From Megalonaias nervosa (taxonomy: Eukaryota > Mollusca > Bivalvia > Unionida > Unionidae), in NCBI GenBank assembly GCA_016617855.1, contig JAECUM010017545.1, forward strand, positions 27,926 through 91,925: 64,000 nt of DNA. The letters run 5' to 3'. Each line of letters opens with the position of its first letter. Positions within the stretch are counted from its first letter, which is position 1. The position numbers were made by a program, and so were the translations under genes. The notes under the pieces were generated by a model that saw only the letters and a list, made by a program, of their open reading frames with translations, was not told where the DNA came from and searched no databases. Below are positions 48,201 to 59,389 of the stretch, piece after piece.

Positions 48201-49106
48201 TGATCTATTGTATATAAAACTAAATGACCTAAATAAGGTAAGTGCTGGTGTCCAAGTTGTAAATATTATATTGATGGGTTTTAAACAGCAATTAACCAAA
48301 TATAAATATTTAAATCTTAGCTTTTTGTAACTGAAAATGCAGAATAAGAGAATATGTTGGGTGTATTTACTGGTAATAACATGGAACGGAACACATGCTG
48401 ATTATTTGTACAAATCTATAATTGCCAAATTACAGCATTCTCTCACTGTCAAGTTCTTCTTTATAACATGGTTTTTGATATAATGTATGGTCATGGATTC
48501 AATTTAATTATTCAGCAGCAGAATAACGTTTTAGGTACTTCATTATAAAGCAGCATACTCTTTGGCTACCATGGGCAGTATTATAATGAGGTAGTGTGGA
48601 TCGCTATGAAGCTGTATTAAAAAATATTTACCTCTTGACACCTGAGTGCTTAATTTCAATGCATACATTTTACCTACAATAAACTCCTGTGCAACAATTT
48701 GAGGAAGCTGTTTTAATTCACAATTACATACAGTTTCAAGATGTGTCATGCACTTTTTCTAGATTTTGACACTTACACTGGATGAATTAATGAAAGAATA
48801 AACTGAAGACAGTTCTTGTTTATAAATGTGCTCATGTAATGATCCTATGTTATCTGAAAATTCTTTTCAAAGTGTGTGAAACAAACAATTTCACTGACAA
48901 ACTTCTGCTCAAAATGACATAAAAAATCCTAATACCATGTACAACATTTTTTCTAAAAGATGTTTTCAGCACTCTGGTACCATGACATGGATTTGGTTGC
49001 CACTGACTGTTATGGCTATTTACAATTTTTAAGAATTTGTACAAATATATAGACATGCTACAGAAGAATAATTTCTTTGATTCTGTCCTAGAGTCTTTCT
49101 CACTTT

Positions 49107-49147
<41 letters not shown>

Positions 49148-50246
49148 AATACAAATCATATGGCAAATAACAGTCCTTTCAAGTGCACTGGATCCAGCAA
49201 GGGATCACATATGTCAGGAATTGATTAAGATAAATGCAATAAACTGACAACAAACAGTGCAAAACTAGTATCTAACTAGCCTGAGTGCTTTCGACTCTTA
49301 ATGAGTCTTTTTCAAAGGCATATACAAAACATGGACAAGACAAACAAATAAAACAGAAAAACTGTAGTGTTTGCAAAACTTTACATGGCTGTTTCGTGTG
49401 TGTATGGGGTGTTCAGGGAGGGGTAGTACCTCTGGCGGGGTAGCAGTCGTACTCCCATGGGGTAGCTAGTCCACCTTTGGTCCCCACATGTCACTCAACT
49501 CTCACCTGTGGCTCCCAGTAGCTGTAGCATGCGCAGCGGCCACACCACGGGCAACGGCTTCGACTGGCCGGCTAAACCAGGTTGAGGGTAGCCGTAGGGT
49601 CTTAAACCTTCGGTGATCTAGGTTTGTCTACCTAAGCTTGTGAAGACTGGACCCAGCGGACTGCGCGGAGGAACCACCAGCTGGTCAACGGGCAGAAAGG
49701 CGGTTACAGCAAGCGACGTGGAACGCGACTAGGGCACAGTGAGACACCATTAGACACTGCTGGCCATCCACTGCATCCCCCCTATCTCCAGCCGTCTCGA
49801 CTCTGTCTTGCCACTGGACCCAGATATGCGGAGACGAGAGAGTGAGGTCGACGAGTGCGCAACTCCTCCTCACTGAAATCCAATTCTCACACGCAAGTCA
49901 TGACTTCACCAGATCATTATCCCATTCCATCATCCTGCAAGTCCTGCGGCGACGGGGAAGTGGCAAAGCGGCAGGTGTGGATTCACTGGCAGCCGTAGTA
50001 ACAACCCTGCACGCAGGCGGCTCAGGCTATAGGGTCGTCTTCCTATGACCGAAGTAGCATGGGAGTTTGGCAGCCACCTGAGCGTCCGAGCAGCTCTCTT
50101 CAGGACTACACTGCTCGCCTCCACAGCAAGAGGAAGGGACTAGAAAAGGTGTCCTAAACATTGTCTACTTCATCTTACCCTGGCCAGCTTACCGTGGCTG
50201 GCGGGAATCCCACTCCAGCGGTAAGAAAACAAAGAAACAGATCAAG

Positions 50247-52039
50247 GTGACAACTCTCACCTTAGGCGCATGGAACGTGCGCACACTCATGGATCGTGCC
50301 GGGACTGAAAGGCCTGAAAGACGGACTGCTTTGATTGCCAGAGAGCTGAACAGGTACAAAGTCCAGATCGTAGCACTCAGCGAGACCCGATTTGCCGACG
50401 AAGGTCAACTGTCAGAGGTAAATGCAGGCTACACCTTCTTTTGGACTGGACGCAGCGTGGAAGAATGTCGCGAGGCTGGAGTTGGGTTTGCCATCAAGTC
50501 CAACCTGGTCAACAAGACAATCGGCCCACCTAAAGGCATCAACGATCGTCTGATGACCGTTCGACTTCCGCTCCCAAGAAAGCGATATGCCACACTAGTC
50601 AGCGCCTATGCCCCAACACTGACAAACCCTGATGAGATCAAGGACAAGTTCTATGATGAACTGAGATCCACTATTGCTGCCGTGCCCAGAACAGATAAAC
50701 TCATCATCCTTGGTGACTTTAACGCCCGGGTTGGCGCAGATCACACCTCATGGGAAGGAGTGCTGGGAAAAAATGGGATTGGCAGCTGTAACAGCAATGG
50801 CCTCCTACTGCTAGAAACTTGTGCAGCGCACGAACTGCTCATCACTAACTCTGTCTTCCGCCTACCACTTCGCAACAAGATGTCATGGATGCACCCACGC
50901 TCCAAGCACTGGCATCTGCTCGACTACGTCATAGTGCGACAGAAAGACAGGCAGGACGTCAGAGTGACGAAGGCTATGTGTGGAGCCGAGTGCTGGACTG
51001 ACCATAGGCTGATCATCTCCAAACTTAAAATCAGGATACAGCCTCCTAGACGTCCTCAAGGAAGCAAGACGCTGAAGCGACTGAACGTCTCCAAGCTGAA
51101 AAATGATTCAGTGAAGCAGTCCCTTGCAGACGAACTAGACAACAAGCTAGAAGCCATCACTCTAGGCTCGCATGATGTAGAGTCTGATTGGGCGTCCCTT
51201 CGGGATGTTGTCTACTCCACCACCGCCAATGTGGTAGGCCCTACTACGCGCAAGCACCAGGACTGGTTCGATGATAACGATGATCGCATTCAAGAACTGC
51301 TTGACGAAAAACACCGCACACACAGAGCACTGCTAAATGACCCGAACTCCACATCTAAGAAAGCTGCATTCGCCAGTATCAGAAGAACAGTGCAGAGAGA
51401 GCTCCGACAGATGCAGGACACATGGCTGAGCAAGAAGGCGGACGAGATCCAGTCGTATGCAGACCGCAATGATATGAAGAGGTTCTACGAGGCGCTCAAG
51501 ACAATCTACGGTCCCACTAAATCAGGATCTTCCCCCCTCCTCAGTGCAGATGGGAACACGCTGATCACTGATAAGGAAGAGATTCTCAAGCGCTGGGCAG
51601 AACACTTCGACAGTGTCCTCAACCGTCCTTCCTCCATCAACGCTGAAGCCATCGCTCGCCTGCCCCAGGTCCGAACCAACGCTTCCCTCTCGGACTCGCC
51701 AAGTTTCACAGAAGTAGAGAAGGATATTAAAAGTCTATCCAATGGCAAAGCCCCGGGTTCTGACTCCATCCCAGCGGAAGTCTACGCAGCTGGTAGTCCC
51801 CGACTGACGCAGAAGCTTACTGACCTCTTCCAGTCTGTGTGGAACCAGGAGAAGATTCCACAGGAGTTCAAAGACGCCTCTATTGTCCACCTCTACAAGC
51901 GGAAGGGGAACTGTCAAGCATGCGACAACCACCGTGGCATCTCCCTATTATCCATCGCAAGGAAAATACTGGCCAGAATTCTGCTAAATCGACTGACCGT
52001 CCACTTGGAGCAAGGCTTGCTACCAGAGAGTCAGTGCGG
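50247..52039 (+). CDS. Retrotransposon endonuclease and N-terminal reverse-transcriptase region (truncated by internal deletion)
   Basis: Starts MTTLTLGAWNVRTLMDRAGT. An apurinic-type endonuclease domain occupies about residues 5-265: ALSETRF (metal-binding Glu), VGFAIKS, SAYAP, LIILGDFNARVG (catalytic Asp/Asn) and CWTDHRLI (catalytic His). A linker follows (about 270-470), then the start of the reverse transcriptase: SLSNGKAPGSDSIPAEVYA, KDASIVHLYKRKGN, NHRGISLLSIARKILARIL and LLPESQCG. There the homology stops abruptly, just before the fingers/palm motifs, and the frame runs on to a stop at 52103 in unrelated phase. The endonuclease looks intact. It would nick target DNA; it cannot reverse-transcribe. 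Confidence 0.9.
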
Positions 52040-52966
52040 CATGACATGCAAGAAAGTATGGATCGGTTCTCCAAAGCCTGCACAGACTTCGGACTCACAA
52101 TAAGTACGAAGAAGACCGAAATCATGTACCAGCCTGCACCCTCAGTGCCCTACACCGAACCCAGCATTACCGTCAATGGACAGAAGCTCGCTGTTGCTGA
52201 CAAGTTCATCTACCTTGGCAGCACCCTGTCGCGCACAATCTCCATCGATGAAGAGGTCACTCTCAGGATTGCTCGTGCAAGTGCAGCCTTCGGCAGACTT
52301 CACAATACTGTGTGGAACAGAAGAGGAATCAGCCTGCCAACCAAGCTCAAGGTGTACCGCGCAGTAGTACTGCCCTCCCTCTTGTACGCCTGTGAGACAT
52401 GGACGGTGTACAGTCGCCATGCAAAACAGCTGAACTCCTTCCACATGCGCTGCCTCAGAAAACTGCTCCACATCAAATGGCAGGACAAGACTCCTGACAC
52501 AGAAGTCCTCCAGAGAGCAGAGATGACAAGCGTCCATGCCATGCTCAGAAGGTCACAACTCCGCTGGGCTGGTCATGTCTGCCGTATGCCTGATGAGCGC
52601 CTCCCAAAGAGACTGTTCTATGGGGAACTCGCTGAAGGCAAGCGTTCCCGAGGAGGCCAAAAGAAATGGTTCAAGGACACGCTCAAAGCCTCCATGAAGT
52701 CCTGTGGCATTAACCCAGACAGCTGGGAGCAGCTTGCCGAAGACCGCGCTGCCTGGCGTCACCAGATCAATTCAGGCGCAGCTGCATTTGAAGAGCACCG
52801 GATCAACGAGGCCAAGCAGAAACGCCAGCAGAGGAAGAGCAGAGCCAGCGCCGACCTTCAGTCCATCCAGCCCCCGGCAATTCCCTGTCCTCATTGCCGT
52901 AGACTCTTTAGAGCACAGATTGGCCTCACCAGCCATCTGCGCACTCACAGACCAGCCCAGATCTGA
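52040..52966 (+). pseudogene. Retrotransposon C-terminal region after the deletion, with C2H2 finger
   Basis: In a different frame from the upstream part, sequence resumes with HDMQESMDRFSKACTDFGLT, ISTKKTEIMYQPAP (thumb-side 'tKTevm'), FIYLGSTLS, YACETWTVYSRH, LRWAGHVCRMPDERLPKRLF and RGGQKKWFKDTLKASM. It ends with a zinc finger CPHCRRLFRAQIGLTSHLRTH (C-x2-C...H-x3-H). The YADD-type palm motif expected before 'DMQ' is missing. The frame change at about 52040 marks the deletion joint. The C-terminal finger is a usual feature of this retrotransposon class and probably binds nucleic acid. Confidence 0.88.
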
Positions 52967-53477
52967 AGTCATGGTCGTCTTCGAGACCGAAGGACGAACA
53001 TCATCATCACATGGCTGTTTCTACAGGAATTAAACCTCCAAATGTATTATGTTTCAACTAGTTTATATCAACTTGTTGCAGATACTGGAAATTATTTGTT
53101 TTAACAAATTAATTTATTAATACAAATAATTTCCAGTATCCGCAACAATCTGATTTGCTAATACAAATTAATTTGTTAATACAAATAATTTCCAGTATCT
53201 GCAACAAGTTGATTTGTTAATACAAATTAATTTGTTAATACAAATAATTTCCAGTATCTGCAACAAGTTGATATAAACTAGTTGAAACATAACACATTTG
53301 GAGGTTTAATTCCTGTAGAAACAGCCATGTAAAATTTTGCAAACACTACGTTTTTTCTGTTTTATTTGTTTGTCTTGTCTATGTTTTGTATATGCCTTTG
53401 AAAAAGACTCATTAAGAGTCGAAAGCACTCAGGCTAGTTAGATACTAGTTTTGCACTGTTTGTTGTCAGTTTATTGC

Positions 53478-53565
<88 letters not shown>

Positions 53566-53579
53566 ATGATTGTCTCCAA

Positions 53580-54590
53580 TATGTATGTATGTATGTATGC
53601 TCCATTATAACACAAATATGAATATTACACACAATCATGGTGTGGCTCCCAAAATTTAACATACTTGTATTTTTCTCATACATGGAAAAAATATTTTTTC
53701 TTCTTAAAAGTACTAAAGAATGTGTAAAAAGTTTAAGATTCTTCTGGGAAGATATGACATATGAATTCTAATATAAGATGACCATGGCATGGCTCCTGAA
53801 ATTTCATATACATTTATTTTTCTCATACATGTAAAATATTTTTTTCTTCTTAAAAGTACAAAAAATAATGTACAAATGGTTTATTCAGGGATTGTGCTGG
53901 GCTTCCTCAATGTTGCAAACGGCAATTTGTTTTCCTTACTGGCAACAAAATATACTGTCTAGTGACTTCTTTGTGATAACACTGTTGGCTGTTTAAACTT
54001 GTAAATACAATCCTGGGTTTGGAGTGTGAAATTCAGAGGCAACATGAAAAGAAGCTGCAAACAGGGATATAAAATGGACTGGAATCTATTCATTGTTACA
54101 CAAACAAATCCTTTGTTTATCTTGACAAACCATCTTATGAGTGCTTTGTTATATCATAATCTGGTTATGCTGACATCCGGCTTGAGTACTGTATGTTGTG
54201 ATACACTCAAACAGTCATGTTACGGGATAACAACAATCAACAATCCTCTGAAGGCACGACCAGGAATGGCTACAATTAACCAAATGATGGCTAATTCTTT
54301 TTTCTTAAATGTACCCAAAAAAATAGTTTTGTTGAAATTTCAAAGAAAACTGATTACCTTTGAAGCACCAATTGTTTTGTGTAAATATTAAGCAAATTTT
54401 AAAAAATTCACTCTCAATCAATGTTCTACAATTATTCTAATGTTGCTGCCGCAGTAACAAATGGGCATTAGTTTGGTCCTCCAATGTTGGCTTCAATAAC
54501 ATCTGCACTCTTCATCAAAGCAAGCCAACTACAATCTTAAATCAAAACAAAGCACCTTTCATTAATGGAAGTCTGCATCAACCTTAAATC
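53580..54590. other. Spacer, nothing recognised
   Basis: Two diverged copies of 'ttaaca tacttgtatttttctcatacatg.aaaa.atttttttcttcttaaaagta' at about 53650-53720 and 53800-53870 form a loose direct repeat. The open frame at 54026-54391 has no motif. Confidence 0.5.
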
Positions 54591-54599
54591 AACGTAATC

Positions 54600-54853
54600 T
54601 GATGGATTGTTACATTTTCCAAATTGATTTTAACACGTCTGTTGTACTGTGAAAGTTTCCTTTATGCTGGAAAAGAAGTACAGGCTGTCTCTGATTTGTA
54701 CATATATATACAGGTACTTCATGACTGTCTCTAATTGGTACAAATATACAGGATACTTCATGGCTGTCTCTGATTTGTACATATATACAGAGTACTTTAT
54801 GACTATCTCTGATTGTTACATACATACAGGGTACTTTATGACCATCTCTGATT

Positions 54854-54891
<38 letters not shown>

Positions 54892-55670
54892 ACATACATT
54901 AAAAATAACATGGCATTTAAAGTGATGGTATAAAGCAATTTGATATAGAAATACTATTGGTATATCAAATTGTGATCTGCCCATGGCGCAATAATATGCA
55001 TACATAAACATTATAGCGACCGTCTGCAGTTGATTCTAGATCAATGATGAATTTCCACATATTAATCATTAGTGACGTATAAAAATAACAATAAAAAGTA
55101 TTAATAATCCCCATTTTCTAAATGAATTTAATATGGTACACATTTTCATCATAATCCTTTCTGATTTTTGTTCCCTCTCCACTCTCATTCATAACGGACA
55201 AACTATGCAGAAATGTGGAGTGAGAGAGAAAATGAATTTGGACTGGATTGAAACCTTGAAATAGAAATTACACCAAGTAACCTACAAGAATATGGTTCAT
55301 TGTAACAATACATGTGCACTTTCCTTGGGATTTATCAACAGTGTTTGTCAATGATACAAAGTTGCAAACCAGGTCGCCATTATAAATTCCTTGGTTATGT
55401 GGTACACATAATGTGATGTATTTAATGTTATGTTTTGTCGTTGTTTCTTAAACATACTATAATTTTCTAAAAATCGATTATTATTAGTTAAATATGAAAA
55501 TCTCCAAAGGCCCCCCCCCCCCCGACCATCGTAGCAAGATACGGGCTAATATCTATGAAATGACAAACGTAGAGGATTTTCATTTGTGTCATCCCACGAT
55601 ATCTCTGGACTTACGAATGATGGTAAAGGTTAAGTCAAACCGACCAAAGGATGTGTGTGTGTGTGTGTGA

Positions 55671-55723
<53 letters not shown>

Positions 55724-56400
55724 AAAGTCAAACCGACCAGTGAAAGAGAGAGACAGAGAGTTAAATTGTTGGTGGTACTAGAGCAGAATAATGACTTTGA
55801 TCAACTGTAAATATATTAAAATATTTTAATTACCTCTTTTTGGTTCATCATTTCGCTTATTTCATATTCCACAATAATTTCCAAGCACCAGTACATGAAT
55901 GGCAGCGTTCATGTGAATGGCGTAGCTATGTGTTTATGTAGTGCTCTACTTTTATCATTAAAACTATCTTTCATTTTTATATCATAAGTATGTATTATAT
56001 TCATTTAATCAATATGAAGAAAAATAGAAACTAAAAAGGAAAACAATCAACTTATCAATATGCAAGGTAATTGTGAATAGCTACAAAAGGCATAGAACTA
56101 CATTTTGTAGCGGACACACTCGCAGATGAGAGGAGTTCATTCACTCGGTCAATACAAAGCTGCCTGTCGTAAATCTGAACTCTGTTCAAAGGGCAAATAT
56201 ATGTATTTGTATGTGGTATAAATAAAATATATGTACAGTATGTACGCTGTATCAATGATATACCACTCATATAAATTTTTCATTAAAAGGAAACTCAGCA
56301 AGCTTCATTTCTTTTTAATGAAAAATTTATATATCTCGTGGTATATCATTGATACAGCGTACATACTATACATATATTCTATCTATATATATATATCTAT
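54600..56400. mobile_element. Hairpin-ended element HE, copy 2 (inverted relative to copy 1)
   Basis: Reverse complement of 24376-25975 throughout: small palindrome 'caatttgatata..a.tattggtatatcaaattg' at 54933-54976, shared body ('gcgcaataatatgcatacataaacattatagcga', 'gttcagatttac' in reverse), and a large terminal palindrome at about 56239-56368 ('tgtatcaatgatatacca', 'aaatttttcattaaaaggaaac'). Both ends run into (TA)n. The CT/GA tract is (GT)n(GA)n here, and a 14-C run lies at 55510. No coding frame in common with copy 1. Confidence 0.82.
54690..54860. repeat. About 43-bp minisatellite 'tatacagggtacttcatgactgtctctgattggtaca'
   Basis: Four to five units at the left edge of HE copy 2; two or three more at 56455-56570 beyond its right edge, and one half unit at 53556-53582. 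The element and (TA)n tract thus sit inside one dispersed array. Confidence 0.85.
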
Positions 56401-56403
56401 ATA

Positions 56404-56462
<59 letters not shown>

Positions 56463-57017
56463 ATATACAGTACTTCATGACTGTCTCTGAATGTGTATAT
56501 ACATATAAAATGGGTACACATGACTATCTCTAATTGGTACGTATACACAGGGTACTTCCTGAAAATGCATGCACCTTTAGTTAGTTTATTAGAGGTTCTC
56601 AAGAGAGAATAACATTTAGTTAATTGTGTTATGTCTTTAAATAAAAAAGTTACTGTTGCAGTGCCCCCCTTCTTGAAGCCCCTCTCAAGAGAAGTCACCC
56701 CGTAATTATGATGGCCTACAGTTTGTCAATGTTAATCTGAATTTTTTCTCATATCAAGTTTTCATTACCTGGCAATCACAGTGAAACATATCTACAAAGC
56801 ACATTCCAGAGACCCCAAAAATAAGTACTTTATGGACATGTATCTTTCACATAAAGGTTAAAATTATCAAACAATTATGTAAAGTGACTTATAAATTTTG
56901 TCCTTCATGAATAGGCTTCCTCTATATAAAGGTGTCTGCTAAGGCAGGGCAAACTGTATCACCAATTTCTGACTCTTATTGACACCCTAGCAGATGATAA
57001 CTGAAATGCTGACCCAC

Positions 57018-57143
57018 CGGTAGATAGTAGGGAGTCCTATAGTTCAGTATCTGAACCTTGTCATCAGCATGCCCCACACCAACTAAAAAGCTGAGGCACC
57101 ACCCTCCATCAGGATCGTAATCAAAATCTGGAACATCTTCAAT
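57018..57143 (-). CDS. First visible exon of the SPRY-domain gene
   Basis: Acceptor 'cttattttcctgtctag', donor CCG|gtgggt; 42 codons: IEDVPDFDYDPDGGWCLSFL then VGVGHADDKVQILNYRTPYY. It ends in phase 0, matching the start of exon 47273-47349 across a 9.7-kb intron. It starts in phase 0, so an upstream exon must lie beyond 57143; none is seen up to 64000. 'GGWCLSFLVG' could be an early strand of the lectin-like fold preceding the SPRY core. Confidence 0.8.
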
Positions 57144-57434
57144 CTAGACAGGAAAATAAGTAAATCAGACTGTTACATCATAAAAATTTTCACAACTTTT
57201 GTAAATGTGGCTTTTTTTATTGCACACAATTTGGTGAACTTATGATCAGCTAAATGTATACTATATGGCAATGTAGTCATTACTTTGAACAATAGTTTTA
57301 CTTTTAAGTAAGTCAGTTTAATTGCTTTAGCTGTACAACTGTATGCACTTGAAAACAAAATGATTTACAATAATGTTGCAATAAGGTAACATTTTTAAAG
57401 TCCTAATGGTCTCGTGTGTTTTTAAACACTGTTC

Positions 57435-57485
57435 GAATATTTCAGATATAACTGCCTTCCTGATATATGGCAAAACACAATTCAA

Positions 57486-57519
<34 letters not shown>

Positions 57520-59115
57520 GACTTTGTATAGCGCCTAATCTTTAGAAGCTCTAAGCGCTTTACAACATTTGACAACACTCAAAAAAACATATAATGATAT
57601 GATTACAAAAATAAAACAAACACCACGAAATTAGAAAACAGAAAACATGCTGTAAATATTTAAGGTAAGGATACATTATTAGGTCTTTAAGTCTGTTCTT
57701 GCAGTTGAAATAGGTGAGTTTTAAGAGCGCTCTTGAACGAGATCACTGTGTCTTTGTGTCTAAGTGCAGTGGGCAATTCGTTCCACGTTGCTGGGCCCTG
57801 GTATGCAAAAGAGCGTTGTCCATATTTCATTTTCATAGTGGGAATAATGAGAATACGAGTGTCAGAAGAGGAGTGTAAGTATCTTGCTGGTGTGTACACA
57901 TGGGTGAGGTCGGATAGGTATGTTGGACTGGAGCCCGTCAGTGAAACGTAGCACAGAGAACAAATTTTGTGTTTAATTCTGGATCGTATGGATAGCCAGT
58001 GTAGGGTACAGAGCAGGGGGGAGGCGTGCTCTGATCGTGGTACTCTAAGGATGATCCGAGAAGCTGTGTTTTGAACTTTTCGAAGTTTTTGGAGTAGATA
58101 TTGAGACGAACCAGACAGAATTGAGTTAAAATAGTCCAGTCTTGAACGTACTAAGGAACACACAAGTGTTTTAGTGGCATCAACTGAAAGATACTTGCAA
58201 ATGGAGCTGATGCATCTCAGCTCAAGATATGCAGCCTTGCATATGTTCATGACATGTTGGTGCAATGAGAGAGTACTGTCAAGAGTAACACCGAGGTTTC
58301 GTACTGACTGTGTGAATTTAATGTTGGTGCTGCTGATATTTATTGTCTGAGGTAAAGGATGTGAATGAGAAAGTCTTTGTGTTGTAATCAGAATGGCTTC
58401 AGTTTTATCATCATTCATCTGCAGCTTGTTACATGTCATCCATGATTTCACATCGGAAATGCACCTCTCTACGCCTTGGATGGTAGCTTCAACTTCAGTT
58501 GGATGGCTAGATTTGTATATGTGGGTGTCATCAGCATACAATTGGTGAGACACTGGATGATGATCTATGACAGTTGAGAGTGGCTGAGTGTACAGAATGA
58601 AGAGAACAGGTCCAAGAACAGACCCCTGTGGAACACCACAGCATAGATCAACTGGGCTGGAGTGTTTTCCATTTGTGGACACAATTTGTGTCCTGTAGAC
58701 CAAGTAGGACTTGAACCATAGTAAGGCCATATCATGAATGCCAAATACATGCTGGAGACGGTGAAGTAATATATCATGGTCTATAGTGTCTAATGCTGCA
58801 GACAAGTCAAGGAGAGTGAGGACTGTAATCTTTCCGCTATCCAAAGCAGAGAGAAGGTCATTGACTACTTTCAGAAGAGTAGTTTCAGTACTGTGGCAAG
58901 GGCGATATGCAGACTGTACATTGCTAAAAAGACTGTTTGAATTCAGATGAGATACAAGTTGGGATAGAACAACTTTTTCTAAGATTTTCTAAGATAAAAC
59001 TGCCTTTCTGATATGTGGCAAAGCACATTTCAAATATAATTGCCTTTCTGATATGTGGCAAAGCACATTTCAATATACCTGCCTTTGTGATATATGGCAA
59101 AGCACATTTCAAAAT
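57435..59115. repeat. About 41-bp array 'aactgcctttctgatatgtggcaaagcacatttcaaatat' split by the retrotransposon
   Basis: One unit is at 57447-57486 and three at 58990-59113, on either side of the L2-like insertion. The halves are in the same orientation, so the element landed inside the array. A unit-length duplication at the insertion cannot be told apart from the array itself. Confidence 0.82.
57480..58990 (-). mobile_element. L2/CR1-like non-LTR retrotransposon, 5'-truncated
   Basis: The minus-strand coding region is open from about 58985 to 57687: LEKVVLSQLVSHLNSNSLFS, SAYRPCHSTETTLLKV, LLDLSAALDTIDHDILLHRL, GVPQGSVLGPVLFILYTQPL, QLYADDTHIY (catalytic Asp pair), LQMNDDKTEAI, VRNLGVTLDS, then the C-terminal TFQLQ-type end. 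One Phe-to-Leu change sits in 'SAAFDTIDH'. The 3' end has 'aaagcgcttagagctt...ttaggcgctatacaaagtcc' followed by (ATT)n, the L2/CR1 type of tail. The palm is complete and uninterrupted; the endonuclease is absent by 5' truncation. Confidence 0.92.
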
Positions 59116-59389
59116 CAGGATACTTCTGCATACAATTTTATTTTTGAAACAGAAATCTGATCAAACTTCACATATATTTTCTTTCTTGAAAATAAACTAA
59201 CTACGTGGTATTCATGGGTACAGAAAAAAAATAAAAGAATTTCTCAACCATGTCATTTTAGGATCTGTGTTTCTACAATATGACCACATTATAATGCTCA
59301 GCTTTTTTATTATAATCTGAAGCTGAAAAATCTGTCCTAAATTGTAATCAGCTGTAGATGGCCTGATGTAAAGTAATATCAATTGTCAC

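Larger units (their letters stand above)
49396..53008 (+). mobile_element. GC-rich non-LTR retrotransposon, internally deleted, with 13-bp target duplication
   Basis: The duplication ACATGGCTGTTTC lies at 49383-49395 and 53009-53021. A GC-rich 5' untranslated part (49396-50246) is followed by an endonuclease/reverse-transcriptase open frame and a short 3' part ending 'gaacatcatcatcac'. The GC content contrasts sharply with the AT-rich surroundings. The intact duplication and long open frames indicate a recent insertion. The reverse-transcriptase core is missing (see 50247 and 52040), so this copy moved using proteins supplied by another or was deleted after insertion. Confidence 0.93.
49110..53570. 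mobile_element. Foldback element FB, long copy, split by a retrotransposon
   Basis: (TA)n, head ('caaatcatatggcaaataacagtcctttcaagtgcactggatccagc') and left arm at 49118-49395; right arm at about 53285-53480 then (TA)n. The arms include 'cctttgaaaaagactcattaagagtcgaaagcactcaggctagttag'. The loop (53040-53285) holds two to three about 61-bp units of 'aatttccagtatctgcaacaagttgatttgttaatacaaattaatttgttaatacaaat'. Without the retrotransposon the element would be about 0.8 kb. The 'GAAAAAG-stem-GAAAGC' hairpin resembles ones I recall in Penelope-like element ends; that link is speculative. Confidence 0.8.
1..57143 (-). other. Large multi-exon gene encoding a SPRY-domain protein, partial at both ends
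   Basis: Fifteen minus-strand exons join with matching splice phases and uninterrupted frame to about 920 codons. Order in the protein: an aspartate-rich segment, a SPRY domain, a Glu/Lys-rich helical segment, a long helical region of unknown fold, a Cys/His cluster that looks metal-binding, then further conserved-looking sequence running off the left edge. Introns range from about 1.2 kb to almost 10 kb and are crowded with repeats. SPRY domains are protein-interaction modules found in TRIM, RNF123, HERC1, RYR and other proteins. The great length and the mix of SPRY with a Cys-rich region suggest a giant scaffold or E3-ligase-type protein such as HERC1 or HECTD4. That is inference: no HECT, RING or RCC1 repeat lies in this window. 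No promoter, start codon or polyadenylation site is visible. Confidence 0.85.

Noticed and set aside
51839..52039. N-terminal 67 codons of the second retrotransposon frame
   Set aside because: They lie opposite in phase to the real upstream coding frame and show no homology; true coding in this frame begins at the deletion joint near 52040.
54026..54391. Open frame of 121 codons
   Set aside because: No motif, no splice sites and composition like the flanking intron; most likely chance.
57733..57951. Plus-strand frame of 72 codons inside the L2-like element
   Set aside because: Shadow of the minus-strand reverse-transcriptase coding region.
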